Part shown: positions 33,307 through 41,965 of the stretch, piece after piece
Layout: every line of letters starts with the position of its first letter
Position numbering within the stretch: position 1 is the stretch's first letter
From: M3007 sp044350425
GTDB taxonomy: Bacteria; Bacteroidota; Bacteroidia; Chitinophagales; Saprospiraceae
Reading direction: 5' to 3'
Length of the DNA stretch: 64,000 nucleotides
Assembly (NCBI GenBank): GCA_044350425.1
Contig: JBILHS010000005.1
Location: 35,707-99,706 of the forward strand
The notes under the pieces: generated by a model
What the model was told of the DNA's origin: nothing
What the model saw: the letters and a program-made list of their open reading frames with translations, nothing else
Database searches by the model: none
Position numbers and translations under genes: made by a program

Positions 33307-34268
33307 TGGAGGGTGGTGATTGTGGCTTGGGGATCGGTTTCCAGGCTGGTTTCGAGAATGATCTTTCTGGCGAGTTCCATAGACTCCGCATGAAAAGATT
33401 CCTCCGGGATCCATTTGGCAAATTTAGCCAGGTCGGCCTGTTCCAATAGTCCCTGAAGTTTATGAGAAAATTTGGGGGCGAGATCCAGCCGGTTTAGATG
33501 GGCAATGGTTTCTTCCGTAGTGGATTCGAGGGCCGGAACCCAGAATCTTTTTTCCAGATATTCCCGAAGGATAAAAGTGAGCTCAGCGTAATGCTCTTTG
33601 ACCAAACCATTCGTGATCCGGTTTTTTTGAGCGAGTACCTCCAGTTTTTGCAAGGCACGTTCATGCGCAGGAATCTGTACGTTTCTGCTTTGGATCCTGG
33701 CCTGCGCTTTGCGTTTGGACAACCAGAACAACAAGCCTAGGATGGCCAGCACGCCCAAAACGCCCAATACCCAGGGCAAATAATCCGTCCAAAGTGTTGG
33801 CTCCCGATGAATGTCCTTGATCGCAGCCATATCGTTCAGATCATCCGGAGCAGGCGTGGCGGTCACGATGATCTCCAGTGGATCCGCATAAACGGTATCT
33901 CCATTCAATAAGACAATGGGAAGCGCCGGGATCTGAAGGGAATCTTCATCAAAAAAGAGGGCAGTGAGGTTTTTACTCCAATCCCCCCCCTCTTGCTGCC
34001 ATTTGGTTTGACCTATGATATTTTGTACCTGCAGCACATTACTCCAGACCTCAAAACGCAAAGAATCCGGCTTGCCCAAGCCTGCCGGTAGCCTGAGATG
34101 CAGTACCAGCGGGTTGCCTGTCTCCACGTGATTGCTGTCTGCCCATAGCTCTACCTGAGCCCCGGCCTGAAACGAGAGACAGCAAAGCACACATAACTTT
34201 GCCAGGGCAAGCATTTTGCTCCGCGTTTTGAGCAAAAAAGCGTTCGATTTTAGGGTGACCCTGCTCAT
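33303..34268 (-). CDS. Bat-operon membrane protein (DUF4381/BatD-like)
   Basis: 321 residues. A signal peptide (LALAKLCVLCCLSFQAGAQ) leads to a periplasmic Ig-like domain (VELWADSNHVETGNPLVLHL). A transmembrane helix follows (WVLGVLGVLAILGLLFWL, about residue 165), then a cytoplasmic helical domain (YAELTFILREYLEKRFWVPA). The arrangement fits the protein normally found between DUF58 and VWA genes in Bacteroidota. ATGA overlaps with both neighbours imply translational coupling. Confidence 0.75.
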   Translation of the reverse strand: MSRVTLKSNAFLLKTRSKMLALAKLCVLCCLSFQAGAQVELWADSNHVETGNPLVLHLRLPAGLGKPDSLRFEVWSNVLQVQNIIGQTKWQQEGGDWSKNLTALFFDEDSLQIPALPIVLLNGDTVYADPLEIIVTATPAPDDLNDMAAIKDIHREPTLWTDYLPWVLGVLGVLAILGLLFWLSKRKAQARIQSRNVQIPAHERALQKLEVLAQKNRITNGLVKEHYAELTFILREYLEKRFWVPALESTTEETIAHLNRLDLAPKFSHKLQGLLEQADLAKFAKWIPEESFHAESMELARKIILETSLETDPQATITTLQ

Positions 34269-35131
34269 TTTTTGGCGCGTTTTTCAAAAAAATGCAACAA
34301 TGCAGTCGAGTAGGGTTCAGCGGTCTGAAGACTTAAAAAATCTGCCCCGGCCCGTCGAAACGAGGCGGTAGCATACGCGCGGTTGTCTTCAAAGCGGCGC
34401 GCATAGGCCCTGCGAAGTTGCGGATCGCTGGTATCAAGCCATGTTTCCTGACCAGACTCATTGTCTCTGGTTTGGAGCAGTCCGACATCAGGCAGATCGC
34501 GCTCTCGTGCGTCCCAGCAATGGATGCCTACACAATCATGGCGGCGTGCCAGGGTGCGCAAGGAAACGTCATAATCCTTCGCCCAAAAGTCGGAGAGGAT
34601 AAAGCATACACTTTTTTTCTTCAACACGTTTCGGGTAAATTGAATGGCTGCGGTGAGGTCCGTCCCACGTGCTCCAGGCTGTACATTCAGGAGCTCGCGA
34701 ATGATGCGCAGGGTATGTTGCCGACCTTTTTTGGGCGCCAGATAAAGTTCTGGCTGATCAGAAAAGAGCAACAGACCCACCTTATCATTGTTGGAATCGG
34801 CACTAAAAGCAAGCAGGGCAGAGATTTCTGTAAGCAGTTCCTGTTTCCACTGGCCGCTCATGCCAAAAAAGGAGGAGCCACTGATGTCCACCAACAACAT
34901 CACGGTCAACTCGCGCTCTTCCTCGTAAATTTTGATATGTGGGTCGCCGGTGCGGGCGGTTACATTCCAGTCTATATCCCGTACATCATCTCCAAATTGA
35001 TATTGCCTGACCTCGCTGAAAGACATGCCCCGGCCTTTGAAAGCACTGTGGTAACCGCCGGTAAAAAGGTTATGCGTGAGCCGGCGGGTTTTGATCTCGA
35101 TCTTACGTACTTTCTTGATCAATTCTTCCAT
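34265..35131 (-). CDS. DUF58 domain protein
   Basis: 288 residues. Motifs GGYHSAFKGRGMSFSEVRQY and GDDVRDIDWNVTARTGDPHIK define DUF58. The following VWA-like fold has LLVDISGSSFFG. Usually part of a MoxR AAA+/DUF58/Bat module. No MoxR ATPase gene lies upstream here: the next gene is a rhodanese-like lipoprotein across a hairpin, so the chaperone must be elsewhere. Confidence 0.85.
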   Translation of the reverse strand: MEELIKKVRKIEIKTRRLTHNLFTGGYHSAFKGRGMSFSEVRQYQFGDDVRDIDWNVTARTGDPHIKIYEEERELTVMLLVDISGSSFFGMSGQWKQELLTEISALLAFSADSNNDKVGLLLFSDQPELYLAPKKGRQHTLRIIRELLNVQPGARGTDLTAAIQFTRNVLKKKSVCFILSDFWAKDYDVSLRTLARRHDCVGIHCWDARERDLPDVGLLQTRDNESGQETWLDTSDPQLRRAYARRFEDNRAYATASFRRAGADFLSLQTAEPYSTALLHFFEKRAKK

Positions 35132-35167
35132 ATTACCCGCCGTAGACCCGGCGAAGGTGGGTTTAGC

Positions 35168-35259
35168 CCAGACTACTGTGCCTTTTTTTCAAGTGTTCAG
35201 ACCTTCCAAGTTTTCGAAACTTGGAAGGTCTATCTCCGAGAAAATGTCCAGTAGTCTGG
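35168..35259. terminator. Nested hairpin with GACCTTCCAAGTT stem
   Basis: Inner stem 35199-35213/35217-35231 (15 nt perfect, 3-nt loop) lies inside outer arms CCAGACTACTG (35168-35178) and CAGTAGTCTGG (35249-35259). It sits between the rhodanese-like gene and the DUF58 gene, both on the minus strand, and probably separates their transcripts. Confidence 0.65.
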
Positions 35260-35274
35260 TTTTGCCTAAAAGAT

Positions 35275-35742
35275 CTATTTCAGGATCGTAGAAGAATCAA
35301 TTTGGCTTTCTCCTGCCACCATCGTCTTTCCATCTCTTGCCCAGCTAAAAAGCCCACCGCACAACTCATAGATTCGTTTGAAGCCCAACTGACGCATTTT
35401 TTCCGCAGCCTGCAGGCTTACGGAACTATCATTGTCATAAAGGATCACAGGAGCATTGACATCCAATTTTATGATCCGTTGCGCGAAGTCTGGCGCATTA
35501 ACATAACAATTCATCGAACGATATATATGTGCTGCGTGAAATTCCATTTCAGAACGCACATCAATGAATGGAATATTAGGATTGGTCTTCAACAACGAAT
35601 CAATTTCGCGCGGCCAAAGCCGAACAACGGTAGAATCTTGCATACTCCCTGCCAATCCGGTCATTTTTGCATTGGAAGCTTTGTTTTCACAGGAAAAAAA
35701 ACAAAATGCAGCAGCTACTACTGCAAAAAGGATCGTGCGCAT
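35275..35742 (-). CDS. Rhodanese-fold lipoprotein without the catalytic cysteine
   Basis: 155 residues. The lipoprotein signal ends FFSC (Cys18). The rhodanese fold is visible (REIDSLLKTNPNIPFIDVRS, then EMEFHAAHIYRSMNC, AEKMRQLGFKRIYELCGGLFSW). The active-site loop that should read C-x-x-G-x-R reads YDNDSSVS, so sulfur transfer is not expected. The only remaining Cys in the mature domain are structural positions (MNCY, LCGG). Probably a binding or signalling module anchored to a membrane. Confidence 0.75.
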   Translation of the reverse strand: MRTILFAVVAAAFCFFSCENKASNAKMTGLAGSMQDSTVVRLWPREIDSLLKTNPNIPFIDVRSEMEFHAAHIYRSMNCYVNAPDFAQRIIKLDVNAPVILYDNDSSVSLQAAEKMRQLGFKRIYELCGGLFSWARDGKTMVAGESQIDSSTILK

Positions 35743-35774
35743 AGCTCGGTAACTATAATAAGAAGTGAACGATT

Positions 35775-37199
35775 TTACTTTTTATCTCCCTTGTCCGGCC
35801 CACGGTCAGGTTTGCCACCGCCGCCAGGTCGTGGCCCTTGGTTTTGATTCGGGTTCGGTGGCCGGGAGTCTTGTTTAGGGCGGTCGCCTTGCCTTTGATC
35901 CGGACGATTTTGCGGGGGGCGATTTCCACCTCCCTGATTTCCACCTTGTGGAGGTCGGTCATGTCGTCTGGGCTGTGGCGCCTGCCGACGGCCCTGTGCA
36001 GTATCATTTTGAGAAGCTTTTTCAACGGCTGCCGCGGCAGATTGAGAGCGGTCGCGGTTTTTATTCCGGCTTTTTTTCCGCTTGTTGCGTGTTTCGATGG
36101 GCAACTGAATTACATCGTGCACATTTTCGAAATCTGGTTCGGCCTCTTCCTGTTCATCTGTTTCAACACTGGGGGCCATGGCAAGGATCTCATCCAGGCT
36201 TCCAGGAAACTTACCCGATTTGATCATAGCAATCGCTTCCCAGATCTGGTCGACATGGATGGGGTAAAGTTTTCCGCGATCCTCTGCATACGTGTAAAAC
36301 ATGAGGCGTTTGAACACGTCGGTTTTGATCAATATGGCCAGCCCGGCATTGGTCTTGAGCCTTTCTGCGCGGTCTGGAAAATCTTCCAGTGCATCGATAT
36401 AAGTATCTAACTCGTAATTGAGACAGCATTTCAAGCGGCCACACATGCCTGACAATTTAGTCTGATTGATGGCCAGATTCTGATATCTTGCCGCAGCAGT
36501 GTTGACACTTTTGAATTCGGTAAGCCAGGTAGAACAGCAAAGTTCGCGGCCACAGTTGCCCAAACCACCGATCCGGGCCGATTCCTGACGCGCGCCAATC
36601 TGGCGCATTTCCACTTTTACCTTAAAATCACGGGCGTAATGGCGAATGAGTTCGCGAAAGTCAACGCGGCCATCTGCCGTATAAAAGAACGTGCATTTGC
36701 GTCCATCACCCTGAAACTCGACATCACCGATCTTCATATTCAGATCCAGAGAGCGGGCTATGGCGCGGGCGTGAATGAGGATATCGCGCTCTTCTTTGCG
36801 CACCTCGTCCAGACGTTCCAGGTCCCGATCGTGTGCCTTGCGTACCACCTGACCCAAGCGGGTGTCCTGGCGTACCTTCTTTCTTTTCATCTGCAAACGC
36901 ACCAGTTCACCGGTCAGGGTTACGGTGCCTACGTCAAAACCACCGCCAACGGCCTCTACTACCACCCAATCGCCGGTGGTAGCACGGGTATGCTGCGGGT
37001 TTTTGAAAAAATCTTTGCGTGAGCCGTTTTTGAAACTGACCTCCACTGCGTCAAAAGGTCGCGGATCCGCGATTCCTTGTGCCGTGATCCAGTCGTAGGT
37101 ATTGTGGCGATTACATCCACCTGTGGAGCAGCCGCCATTGGATTTGCAGCCTTTTGTACTATCTTTTCCTGTGGAACAGGAGCATCCGATACATCCCAT
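35775..37199 (-). CDS. ricT: RicT (YaaT/PSP1) family iron-sulfur regulatory protein
   Basis: 474 residues. A Cys-rich N-terminus (GCIGCSCSTG) is followed by the PSP1 core (VEVSFKNGSRKDFF, then VGTVTLTGELVRLQMK). The Cys clusters CGRELCCSTWL and LSGMCGRLKCCLNYE bind Fe-S in the Ric complex. The C-terminal ~110 residues are a disordered Asn/Arg/Gly/Pro-rich tail, longer than in Firmicutes. Ric proteins influence RNase Y-type mRNA maturation in Bacillus; the Bacteroidota role is less clear. holB upstream on the same strand is a conserved neighbour. Confidence 0.9.
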   Translation of the reverse strand: MGCIGCSCSTGKDSTKGCKSNGGCSTGGCNRHNTYDWITAQGIADPRPFDAVEVSFKNGSRKDFFKNPQHTRATTGDWVVVEAVGGGFDVGTVTLTGELVRLQMKRKKVRQDTRLGQVVRKAHDRDLERLDEVRKEERDILIHARAIARSLDLNMKIGDVEFQGDGRKCTFFYTADGRVDFRELIRHYARDFKVKVEMRQIGARQESARIGGLGNCGRELCCSTWLTEFKSVNTAAARYQNLAINQTKLSGMCGRLKCCLNYELDTYIDALEDFPDRAERLKTNAGLAILIKTDVFKRLMFYTYAEDRGKLYPIHVDQIWEAIAMIKSGKFPGSLDEILAMAPSVETDEQEEAEPDFENVHDVIQLPIETRNKRKKSRNKNRDRSQSAAAAVEKASQNDTAQGRRQAPQPRRHDRPPQGGNQGGGNRPPQNRPDQRQGDRPKQDSRPPNPNQNQGPRPGGGGKPDRGPDKGDKK

Positions 37200-37370
37200 G
37201 TTTATTTGGAAGCGGTTGAATCAGCATATTGCCAAGCCAGCCACTATATTTTTTCGACCCCGTTTGAGGCGGGATTTGTTTTAGAATATGCGTTTGACCC
37301 GAAGGGGCCAACGCTCGATTTTGGGTATTTAGAACAATCTTTATTTAGACTGATATCTTCGTACTCCGGA

Positions 37371-37379
37371 GCAAAAGTA
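37371..37379 (-). promoter_or_regulatory. -7 element TACTTTTG upstream of ricT
   Basis: The reverse complement of GCAAAAGTA gives TACTTTTGC, about 170 nt before the ricT ATG. No TTG at the proper -33 distance; moderate support only. Confidence 0.3.
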
Positions 37380-37443
37380 GCACAGCGAAATCCAGATTTA
37401 CCAGCTTTTTAAAAAGTTCTCTGATAAGTGCTTATTCGGGAAC

Positions 37444-37710
37444 CTATTTTAAGATCAAAAACAGTCCTATGGCCAGGCATATTGCGATATTTATAGCAAA
37501 ATAACGTTGCAGGGTTGGCTTGAACATCCGCATGACTCCACCTATAAACAAACTTGGAAGCGCCATACCCAGAAATACAGCTCCGATCACTTTCTGCGTG
37601 ATTTTCCCATCGCTGAATTGATAGGCCACCGCGTATTCAGCGATGCCCACCAGGACGGTAAGCCCTAAGACCAGTGCAAGTTTTTTCCAGGAAAATGCTT
37701 GGCTCTCCAT
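37444..37710 (-). CDS. Small three-helix membrane protein
   Basis: 88 residues with three hydrophobic segments (LALVLGLTVLVGIAEYAVAY, VIGAVFLGMALPSLFIGGVM, INIAICLAIGLFLI). It starts 4 nt after the holB stop, so it is probably translated from the holB message. No family recognised; the second half carries one basic loop (RMFKPTLQRY). Confidence 0.65.
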   Translation of the reverse strand: MESQAFSWKKLALVLGLTVLVGIAEYAVAYQFSDGKITQKVIGAVFLGMALPSLFIGGVMRMFKPTLQRYFAINIAICLAIGLFLILK

Positions 37711-37714
37711 GACG

Positions 37715-38896
37715 TTATTGTCTTGTTTGGGATTTCATGATCCGGTGCATCTGAATTGACGTGTCCAGAAAAAGGATTTTCGGATTGGCATTCCGTTCTA
37801 TGTAATAAATATTGTCATTGAGGAGTCCAACGATCTTGGCAATCTTTTCAAAATCAAGCACTTTGGCCATGTTTTGGGCCGTGGCAAGTTCTTCCGGACG
37901 CAGACGCATGGTTGGGTTTCCAGTACTAACCAAAGAGAGCATTTCGCGCAAAAAATGCAGCCCGTACTGGAGAAACTGCTTTTGGTTTTCGCGACCCAGT
38001 TTGGCAAAATCTTCCGTCCAGCGCACCATTTCCACCGCATGTCCACGCCAGCATTTACGCAGCCAGTCCAGCAATAGCTGGGCATCATCCGTGGCCGGGG
38101 CATCTGCTGCAGACAGCGCCGCGCCATAATCACCACCACTCAAAAAAGCGATCTGCCGGGCCCGCTCGAGGCCTATTCCGCGCTGTTGTACCAGACCCTG
38201 TGCCACCACTTCATCGGAGAGTGGATCGAGTTTGACCAATTGACAACGGGAAAGGATCGTATTCAGAATAAGATCCTGGTTTTCGGCCACCAGCAGAAAA
38301 ATAGTCTGTTCCGGCGGCTCTTCGATGAGCTTGAGCAGGCGGTTTCCTTCCTTCCCCAGGTACTCAGGCAGCCACATCACCAGGATCTTGTAACGACCTT
38401 CAAAAGCTTTTAGACTCAGTTTTTTGAGGATGGCATTGCATTCATCCTTGTTGATATTCCCTTGTTTGTTGTCTGCGCCCAGCCGCTGAAGCCAGGAGTT
38501 GACGTCTGCGTAAGGGGATTCAGTCAAAAACAGGCGCCATTCTTTCAAAAAATTGGTGCTGACCACATTGGGCCCCACAGCCGGAAATGAATAATGGATA
38601 TCCGGATGCGCAAAGGCCTGGGCTTTTCGGCAAGCCGAGCATTCTCCACAAGCCTCGAAACCGCCAGGCTTAAGTTCCGTAATGGGCACTGGTTCATCCT
38701 CAAACATTCCACCCGATTCAGCCCTGGGACCAATACCGGATCTTTCACACTGAAGCAACTGCGCAAAAGCATTGGCCAGCGCAAGTCCGCCTCCACCGGT
38801 GGGGGATAGGAATAGCAGGGCATGCGGCACCCGTTCGCTTGCGGCAAGCGAGGCGAGAAAATCTTTGGTGCGCTGTTGGCCTATGGTTTCTTGCAT
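37715..38896 (-). CDS. holB: DNA polymerase III delta-prime subunit
   Basis: 393 residues of the AAA+ clamp-loader family. It begins QETIGQQRTKDFLASLAASE. The P-loop is degenerate (SPTGGGGLALA, no Lys), as expected for the non-ATPase delta' subunit. A zinc knuckle is present (CGECSACRKAQAFAHPD). RYKILVMWLPEYLGKEGNRL and KLIEEPPEQTIFLLVAENQD are the canonical core, with the SRC arginine finger in TILSRCQ. It loads the sliding clamp whose gene (dnaN) is 7 kb away. Confidence 0.92.
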   Translation of the reverse strand: MQETIGQQRTKDFLASLAASERVPHALLFLSPTGGGGLALANAFAQLLQCERSGIGPRAESGGMFEDEPVPITELKPGGFEACGECSACRKAQAFAHPDIHYSFPAVGPNVVSTNFLKEWRLFLTESPYADVNSWLQRLGADNKQGNINKDECNAILKKLSLKAFEGRYKILVMWLPEYLGKEGNRLLKLIEEPPEQTIFLLVAENQDLILNTILSRCQLVKLDPLSDEVVAQGLVQQRGIGLERARQIAFLSGGDYGAALSAADAPATDDAQLLLDWLRKCWRGHAVEMVRWTEDFAKLGRENQKQFLQYGLHFLREMLSLVSTGNPTMRLRPEELATAQNMAKVLDFEKIAKIVGLLNDNIYYIERNANPKILFLDTSIQMHRIMKSQTRQ

Positions 38897-38914
38897 TTTT
38901 TGCTACCGATGTTG

Positions 38915-39001
38915 GACCTCTACGAGGTCTGTTGCTTATTTCTTTTTCGACTCGTCGAGCCCTCTCGGGGTTCTGTATAAATATTTGACCTCTGCGAGGT
39001 C
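38915..39001. repeat. Paired GACCTCTnCGAGGTC palindromes
   Basis: GACCTCTACGAGGTC at 38915-38929 and GACCTCTGCGAGGTC at 38987-39001, with CTCGTCGAG-like and CCCTCTCGGGG-like words between. They occupy the 305-nt gap between holB and the next gene; no coding content seen there. Confidence 0.7.
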
Positions 39002-39201
39002 GGTGGATCCTTCTGGTAAATTGAATAGTGCCACAAGGTACGGCCTAAACATAAGTTGATTTGATAAAAAGCGGTTGGAAAAGCTGACTCGCCGTAAGTT
39101 TGCCCTTCATTTTGGGCACGATTATTTAGGGTCTTATTCATCAGACTTATGTAGGTCCAAAGTCTAACAATCTATTGTCCATCATCCAAAATCAAAAAAA
39201 T

Positions 39202-39729
39202 ATGGAACTCCTCGGTATTGGTTCTCGCGTAAAACACCCTGCTTATGGCGACGGGGTCATCGTTCGCCTGCATGTAGCGGCTTATGAGGTTTGCTTTATG
39301 CAATTCGGCCTCAAAATGGTGGGCAAAGATTATGGAAGCTGGCAAGTGGTCGAGCGGATCGCGCCGGAAGAAGCGGTTTCCTTCACAGAAGCAGAACAAT
39401 CTCTGGTACGCATCTTAAAGGCTTGGGCCGGTTTCAGCCTCGAAATCGTGCCGCTGGGCGAACGTTGGAAAAACGGGAAAATGATCCTGTCTGCGGACGG
39501 TGTTCAGCCCAAAGAAATACCCATCGATACTTTTTTTCACAAGATCGTGATGATGCGCGATCGCCTGCGGGTACTTGAACAAAACATCAATGCAACCAAA
39601 AAACTGGATGACGAAGACAAGGTGAATCTGCAGCAATACATCACCCGTTGCTATGGCAGTATGACCACTTTCAATGTCCTGTTCAAAAACAAGGAGGACT
39701 ATTTCGTGGGGGAAAGCGGCAAGGATTAG
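39202..39729 (+). CDS. Conserved hypothetical protein, Tudor/KOW-like N-terminus
   Basis: 175 residues from the ATG at 39202 (an in-frame TTG at 39175 is unlikely). The first ~35 residues (LGIGSRVKHPAYGDGVIVRL) resemble the small beta-barrel at UvrD/PcrA C-termini. The rest is helical (VLEQNINATKKLDDEDKVNL) without known motifs. Cytoplasmic, function unknown. Confidence 0.6.
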   Translation: MELLGIGSRVKHPAYGDGVIVRLHVAAYEVCFMQFGLKMVGKDYGSWQVVERIAPEEAVSFTEAEQSLVRILKAWAGFSLEIVPLGERWKNGKMILSADGVQPKEIPIDTFFHKIVMMRDRLRVLEQNINATKKLDDEDKVNLQQYITRCYGSMTTFNVLFKNKEDYFVGESGKD

Positions 39730-39818
39730 GGGGGCAGTTTATGCAGTTTTTAAAATGTTTTCATCCGTACCGGGCATGCCTAAAACGGGCGCTTGAAAAA
39801 CATTTTAAAACCCACCTT

Positions 39819-40610
39819 ATGCTACAAAATTCCGGTATTTCCCAGCTCAGAATCTTAGGCCTTTGTGCCTTCTTCCTCTTTTCTGCTTGTCAGCAACAAA
39901 GCGAGGCTACTTTCACAAAAGGGTCTCCGGCTCCGCCACAGGGAGACCTCAGCCCTGTTAGATCGGAAGCCGCAGCTCCGGAGTCAAATTTTCAGGATGC
40001 TGCTTTGAATGGCGAACTCTTTTCTTCTGCTGCATCGATCCCTTCCGGCATTGATTCACTCAAGAAATTTGTCCGCGGTGCTGAAATTAAATTCAGCGTC
40101 AACAACACCGCAGATGCTACCCTGCGCATCGAAGACATTGCCTTGCGACATGGCAGATTTGTGATCAACAGTACCCTGAACAGCGAGGTAGAACTCCGCC
40201 AGAACACGCCCATGAACCGTGACTCTGCCATAGAAACCACCCGTTACACCCTGCATAGCCAGATCGTACTTCGGGTGCGTTACCGCCAATTGGACACGAC
40301 CATTCGTTCCATTGGCAAACTTTCTGTTTTTCTGGACCAGCGCCGCGTCAGCGCTGAAGATGTGGGTCTGCATATGTTCGAAAAAGAACTAGCCCGACTG
40401 CGCGAGGGCATTTACCGTTCAGATTATGCTTTTTTCATGTTAGGGATTATTACATTTGCACTCAATTATGGAAAAAGTAAAATGCCTCATCATCGGCTCT
40501 GGCCCTGCTGGTTACTCAGCCGCCATTTATGCCGCACGCGCTGGTCTCAGCCCCATGCTTTACACTGGCCCTCAGCCTGGTGGACAACTCATGATCACCA
40601 ACGAAGTTGA
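39819..40610 (+). CDS. DUF4349-like lipoprotein, 3'-truncated and overlapping trxB
   Basis: 263 residues from the ATG at 39819 at the lipoprotein signal (LGLCAFFLFSAC). Residues ~85-205 follow the DUF4349 pattern (FVRGAEIKFSVNNTADATLR, IEDIALRHGRFVINS, TTIRSIGKLSVFLDQRRVSA). After EKELARLREGIYRSDYA the family's coiled-coil and C-terminal membrane helix are missing. The frame instead runs 143 nt into trxB out of frame, giving an Arg/Trp/His-rich tail unlike any protein. Most likely a deletion removed the 3' end. Confidence 0.6.
   Translation: MLQNSGISQLRILGLCAFFLFSACQQQSEATFTKGSPAPPQGDLSPVRSEAAAPESNFQDAALNGELFSSAASIPSGIDSLKKFVRGAEIKFSVNNTADATLRIEDIALRHGRFVINSTLNSEVELRQNTPMNRDSAIETTRYTLHSQIVLRVRYRQLDTTIRSIGKLSVFLDQRRVSAEDVGLHMFEKELARLREGIYRSDYAFFMLGIITFALNYGKSKMPHHRLWPCWLLSRHLCRTRWSQPHALHWPSAWWTTHDHQRS
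40451..40458 (+). promoter_or_regulatory. -7 element TACATTTG of trxB
   Basis: TACATTTGC lies 9 nt before the trxB ATG, inside the tail of the overlapping lipoprotein frame, so trxB would have a near-leaderless transcript. No TTG at -33. Confidence 0.4.
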
Positions 40611-41397
40611 AAACTACCCCGGTTATCCGGAAGGTAGAAACGGTCCTGAAATGATGGAAGATTTCCGCAAACAGGCCGAACGTTTCGACACGGTAATCCG
40701 AAATGAAATGATCGTAAAGGTGGACTTCACCGGACCGATCCACAAGGCCTGGAGCGAATCGGGTACTGAGATCCAATCGCCCACCATCATCATTGCAACG
40801 GGTGCCAGTGCCAAATGGCTCGGTATTCCCGGCGAACATGAGCTGGAAAACAAAGGGGTTTCAGCTTGTGCAGTTTGCGACGGTTTTTTCTTCCGCAAGC
40901 AAAAAGTGGCCATCGTTGGCGGTGGTGACACGGCTGCAGAGGAAAGTACTTATCTGGCGAAAATCTGTTCAGAAGTACACCTGATCGTACGCCGCGATGA
41001 AATGCGTGCTTCCAAGATCATGCAGGAACGTGTCTTGAACACGCCTAACCTGATCGTACACTGGAATACCTCTCCAGAGGAAGTCCTCGGTGAGGATGGC
41101 GTAACCGGCGTTCGTCTCCGAAACAACAAGACCGGTGAGGTCAGTACCCTGGATATCACAGGCTTTTTTGTAGCCATCGGCCACAAACCCAATACGGATA
41201 TATTAAAAGACTGGGTGGATCTGGACGAAACGGGCTATATCAAAGCGGTTCCCGGCCGCACCTTTACCAATATCCCGGGGGTATTTGCCTGTGGTGATGC
41301 CCAGGATAAGATCTATCGCCAGGCAGTGACCGCTGCTGGTACGGGCTGTATGGCAGCTCTGGATGCGGAGCGGTATCTGGTAGAGACGGGATTGTGA
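40468..41397 (+). CDS. trxB: Thioredoxin-disulfide reductase
   Basis: 309 residues from the ATG at 40468 (an upstream in-frame ATG at 40456 adds four residues). FAD-binding GSGPAGYSAAIYAARAG, redox motif CAVC (Cys134/Cys137, where CATC is commonest), NADPH-binding VGGGDTAAEESTYL, and FAD-binding GVFACGDAQD at the C-terminus. It keeps thioredoxin reduced using NADPH. Terminator just downstream. Confidence 0.96.
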   Translation: MEKVKCLIIGSGPAGYSAAIYAARAGLSPMLYTGPQPGGQLMITNEVENYPGYPEGRNGPEMMEDFRKQAERFDTVIRNEMIVKVDFTGPIHKAWSESGTEIQSPTIIIATGASAKWLGIPGEHELENKGVSACAVCDGFFFRKQKVAIVGGGDTAAEESTYLAKICSEVHLIVRRDEMRASKIMQERVLNTPNLIVHWNTSPEEVLGEDGVTGVRLRNNKTGEVSTLDITGFFVAIGHKPNTDILKDWVDLDETGYIKAVPGRTFTNIPGVFACGDAQDKIYRQAVTAAGTGCMAALDAERYLVETGL

Positions 41398-41419
41398 GTT
41401 ATGTTCTTATGAATTTAAA

Positions 41420-41462
41420 AGGTCGCCTCGCAGTCAATGATTTGAGAGGCGATCTTTTTTTT
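41420..41462 (+). terminator. Rho-independent terminator of trxB
   Basis: Stem AGGTCGCCTC / GAGGCGATCT with a T8 tract, 22 nt after the trxB stop. It also separates the convergent PIN-like gene. Confidence 0.85.
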
Positions 41463-41474
41463 AATTAAGCAAGG

Positions 41475-41957
41475 TTACTCAATTTCAAACTTTGCAATCA
41501 ATTCCTCTACGCTCCAAAGTTCATATCGCCCATTGCCTTTAAAATGGGCCACCAACTTAGTGTCTGTGGTCACAATGATTTTTTCTTCGGTGGATTCGGC
41601 GGATTCAAAAAGGTATCGGTCGCTTTCGATGTTTGTCAATGGAGAAGCTATGGGGCGTTTCAATATTGCCTCAATTTCGGGTGTTAACGCTGGAGGCACC
41701 TCTACTATACGGCATTTATCTGTATTCATATAAATCTGACTAAAAAACAGCTTCAGTTGAATGCCAGACATGGGATGGTAACTGAAGTTGCGCCGGATTG
41801 CATTCAATTTTAGCGTAAAATCACTGTTTTTTAACACCACAATCCTATGATCGCTTTTGAGTAGCCAACTTGTGAATACTCGGGCTTTCCGATGCTCTTC
41901 AGAAGTAGCATCGGGTTTGTGCCACTCCAAAAACCATTCGTTAATGACAAATTCCAT
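41475..41957 (-). CDS. Small PIN-like protein paired with the AAA ATPase
   Basis: 160 residues. It opens EFVINEWFLEWHKPDATSEE and closes with EEKIIVTTDTKLVAHFKGNG then LWSVEELIAKFEI. The IVTTD-x-x-L strand followed by an end-strand and helix resembles the C-terminal part of PIN-domain nucleases. The N-terminal strand has Asn-Glu where canonical PIN domains have Asp. The gene starts 8 nt after the ATPase stop on the same strand, so the two are almost certainly co-translated. A nuclease role is inference. Confidence 0.55.
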   Translation of the reverse strand: MEFVINEWFLEWHKPDATSEEHRKARVFTSWLLKSDHRIVVLKNSDFTLKLNAIRRNFSYHPMSGIQLKLFFSQIYMNTDKCRIVEVPPALTPEIEAILKRPIASPLTNIESDRYLFESAESTEEKIIVTTDTKLVAHFKGNGRYELWSVEELIAKFEIE

Positions 41958-41965
41958 GTCGGTTT

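Noticed and set aside
35838..36410. 190-codon open frame on the plus strand opposite ricT
   Set aside because: Lies entirely antisense to the conserved ricT Cys motifs and disordered tail; no start context or recognisable domain.
37715..38896. Broken P-loop in holB as a sign of inactivation
   Set aside because: Loss of the P-loop Lys is normal for the delta-prime subunit, which does not hydrolyse ATP.
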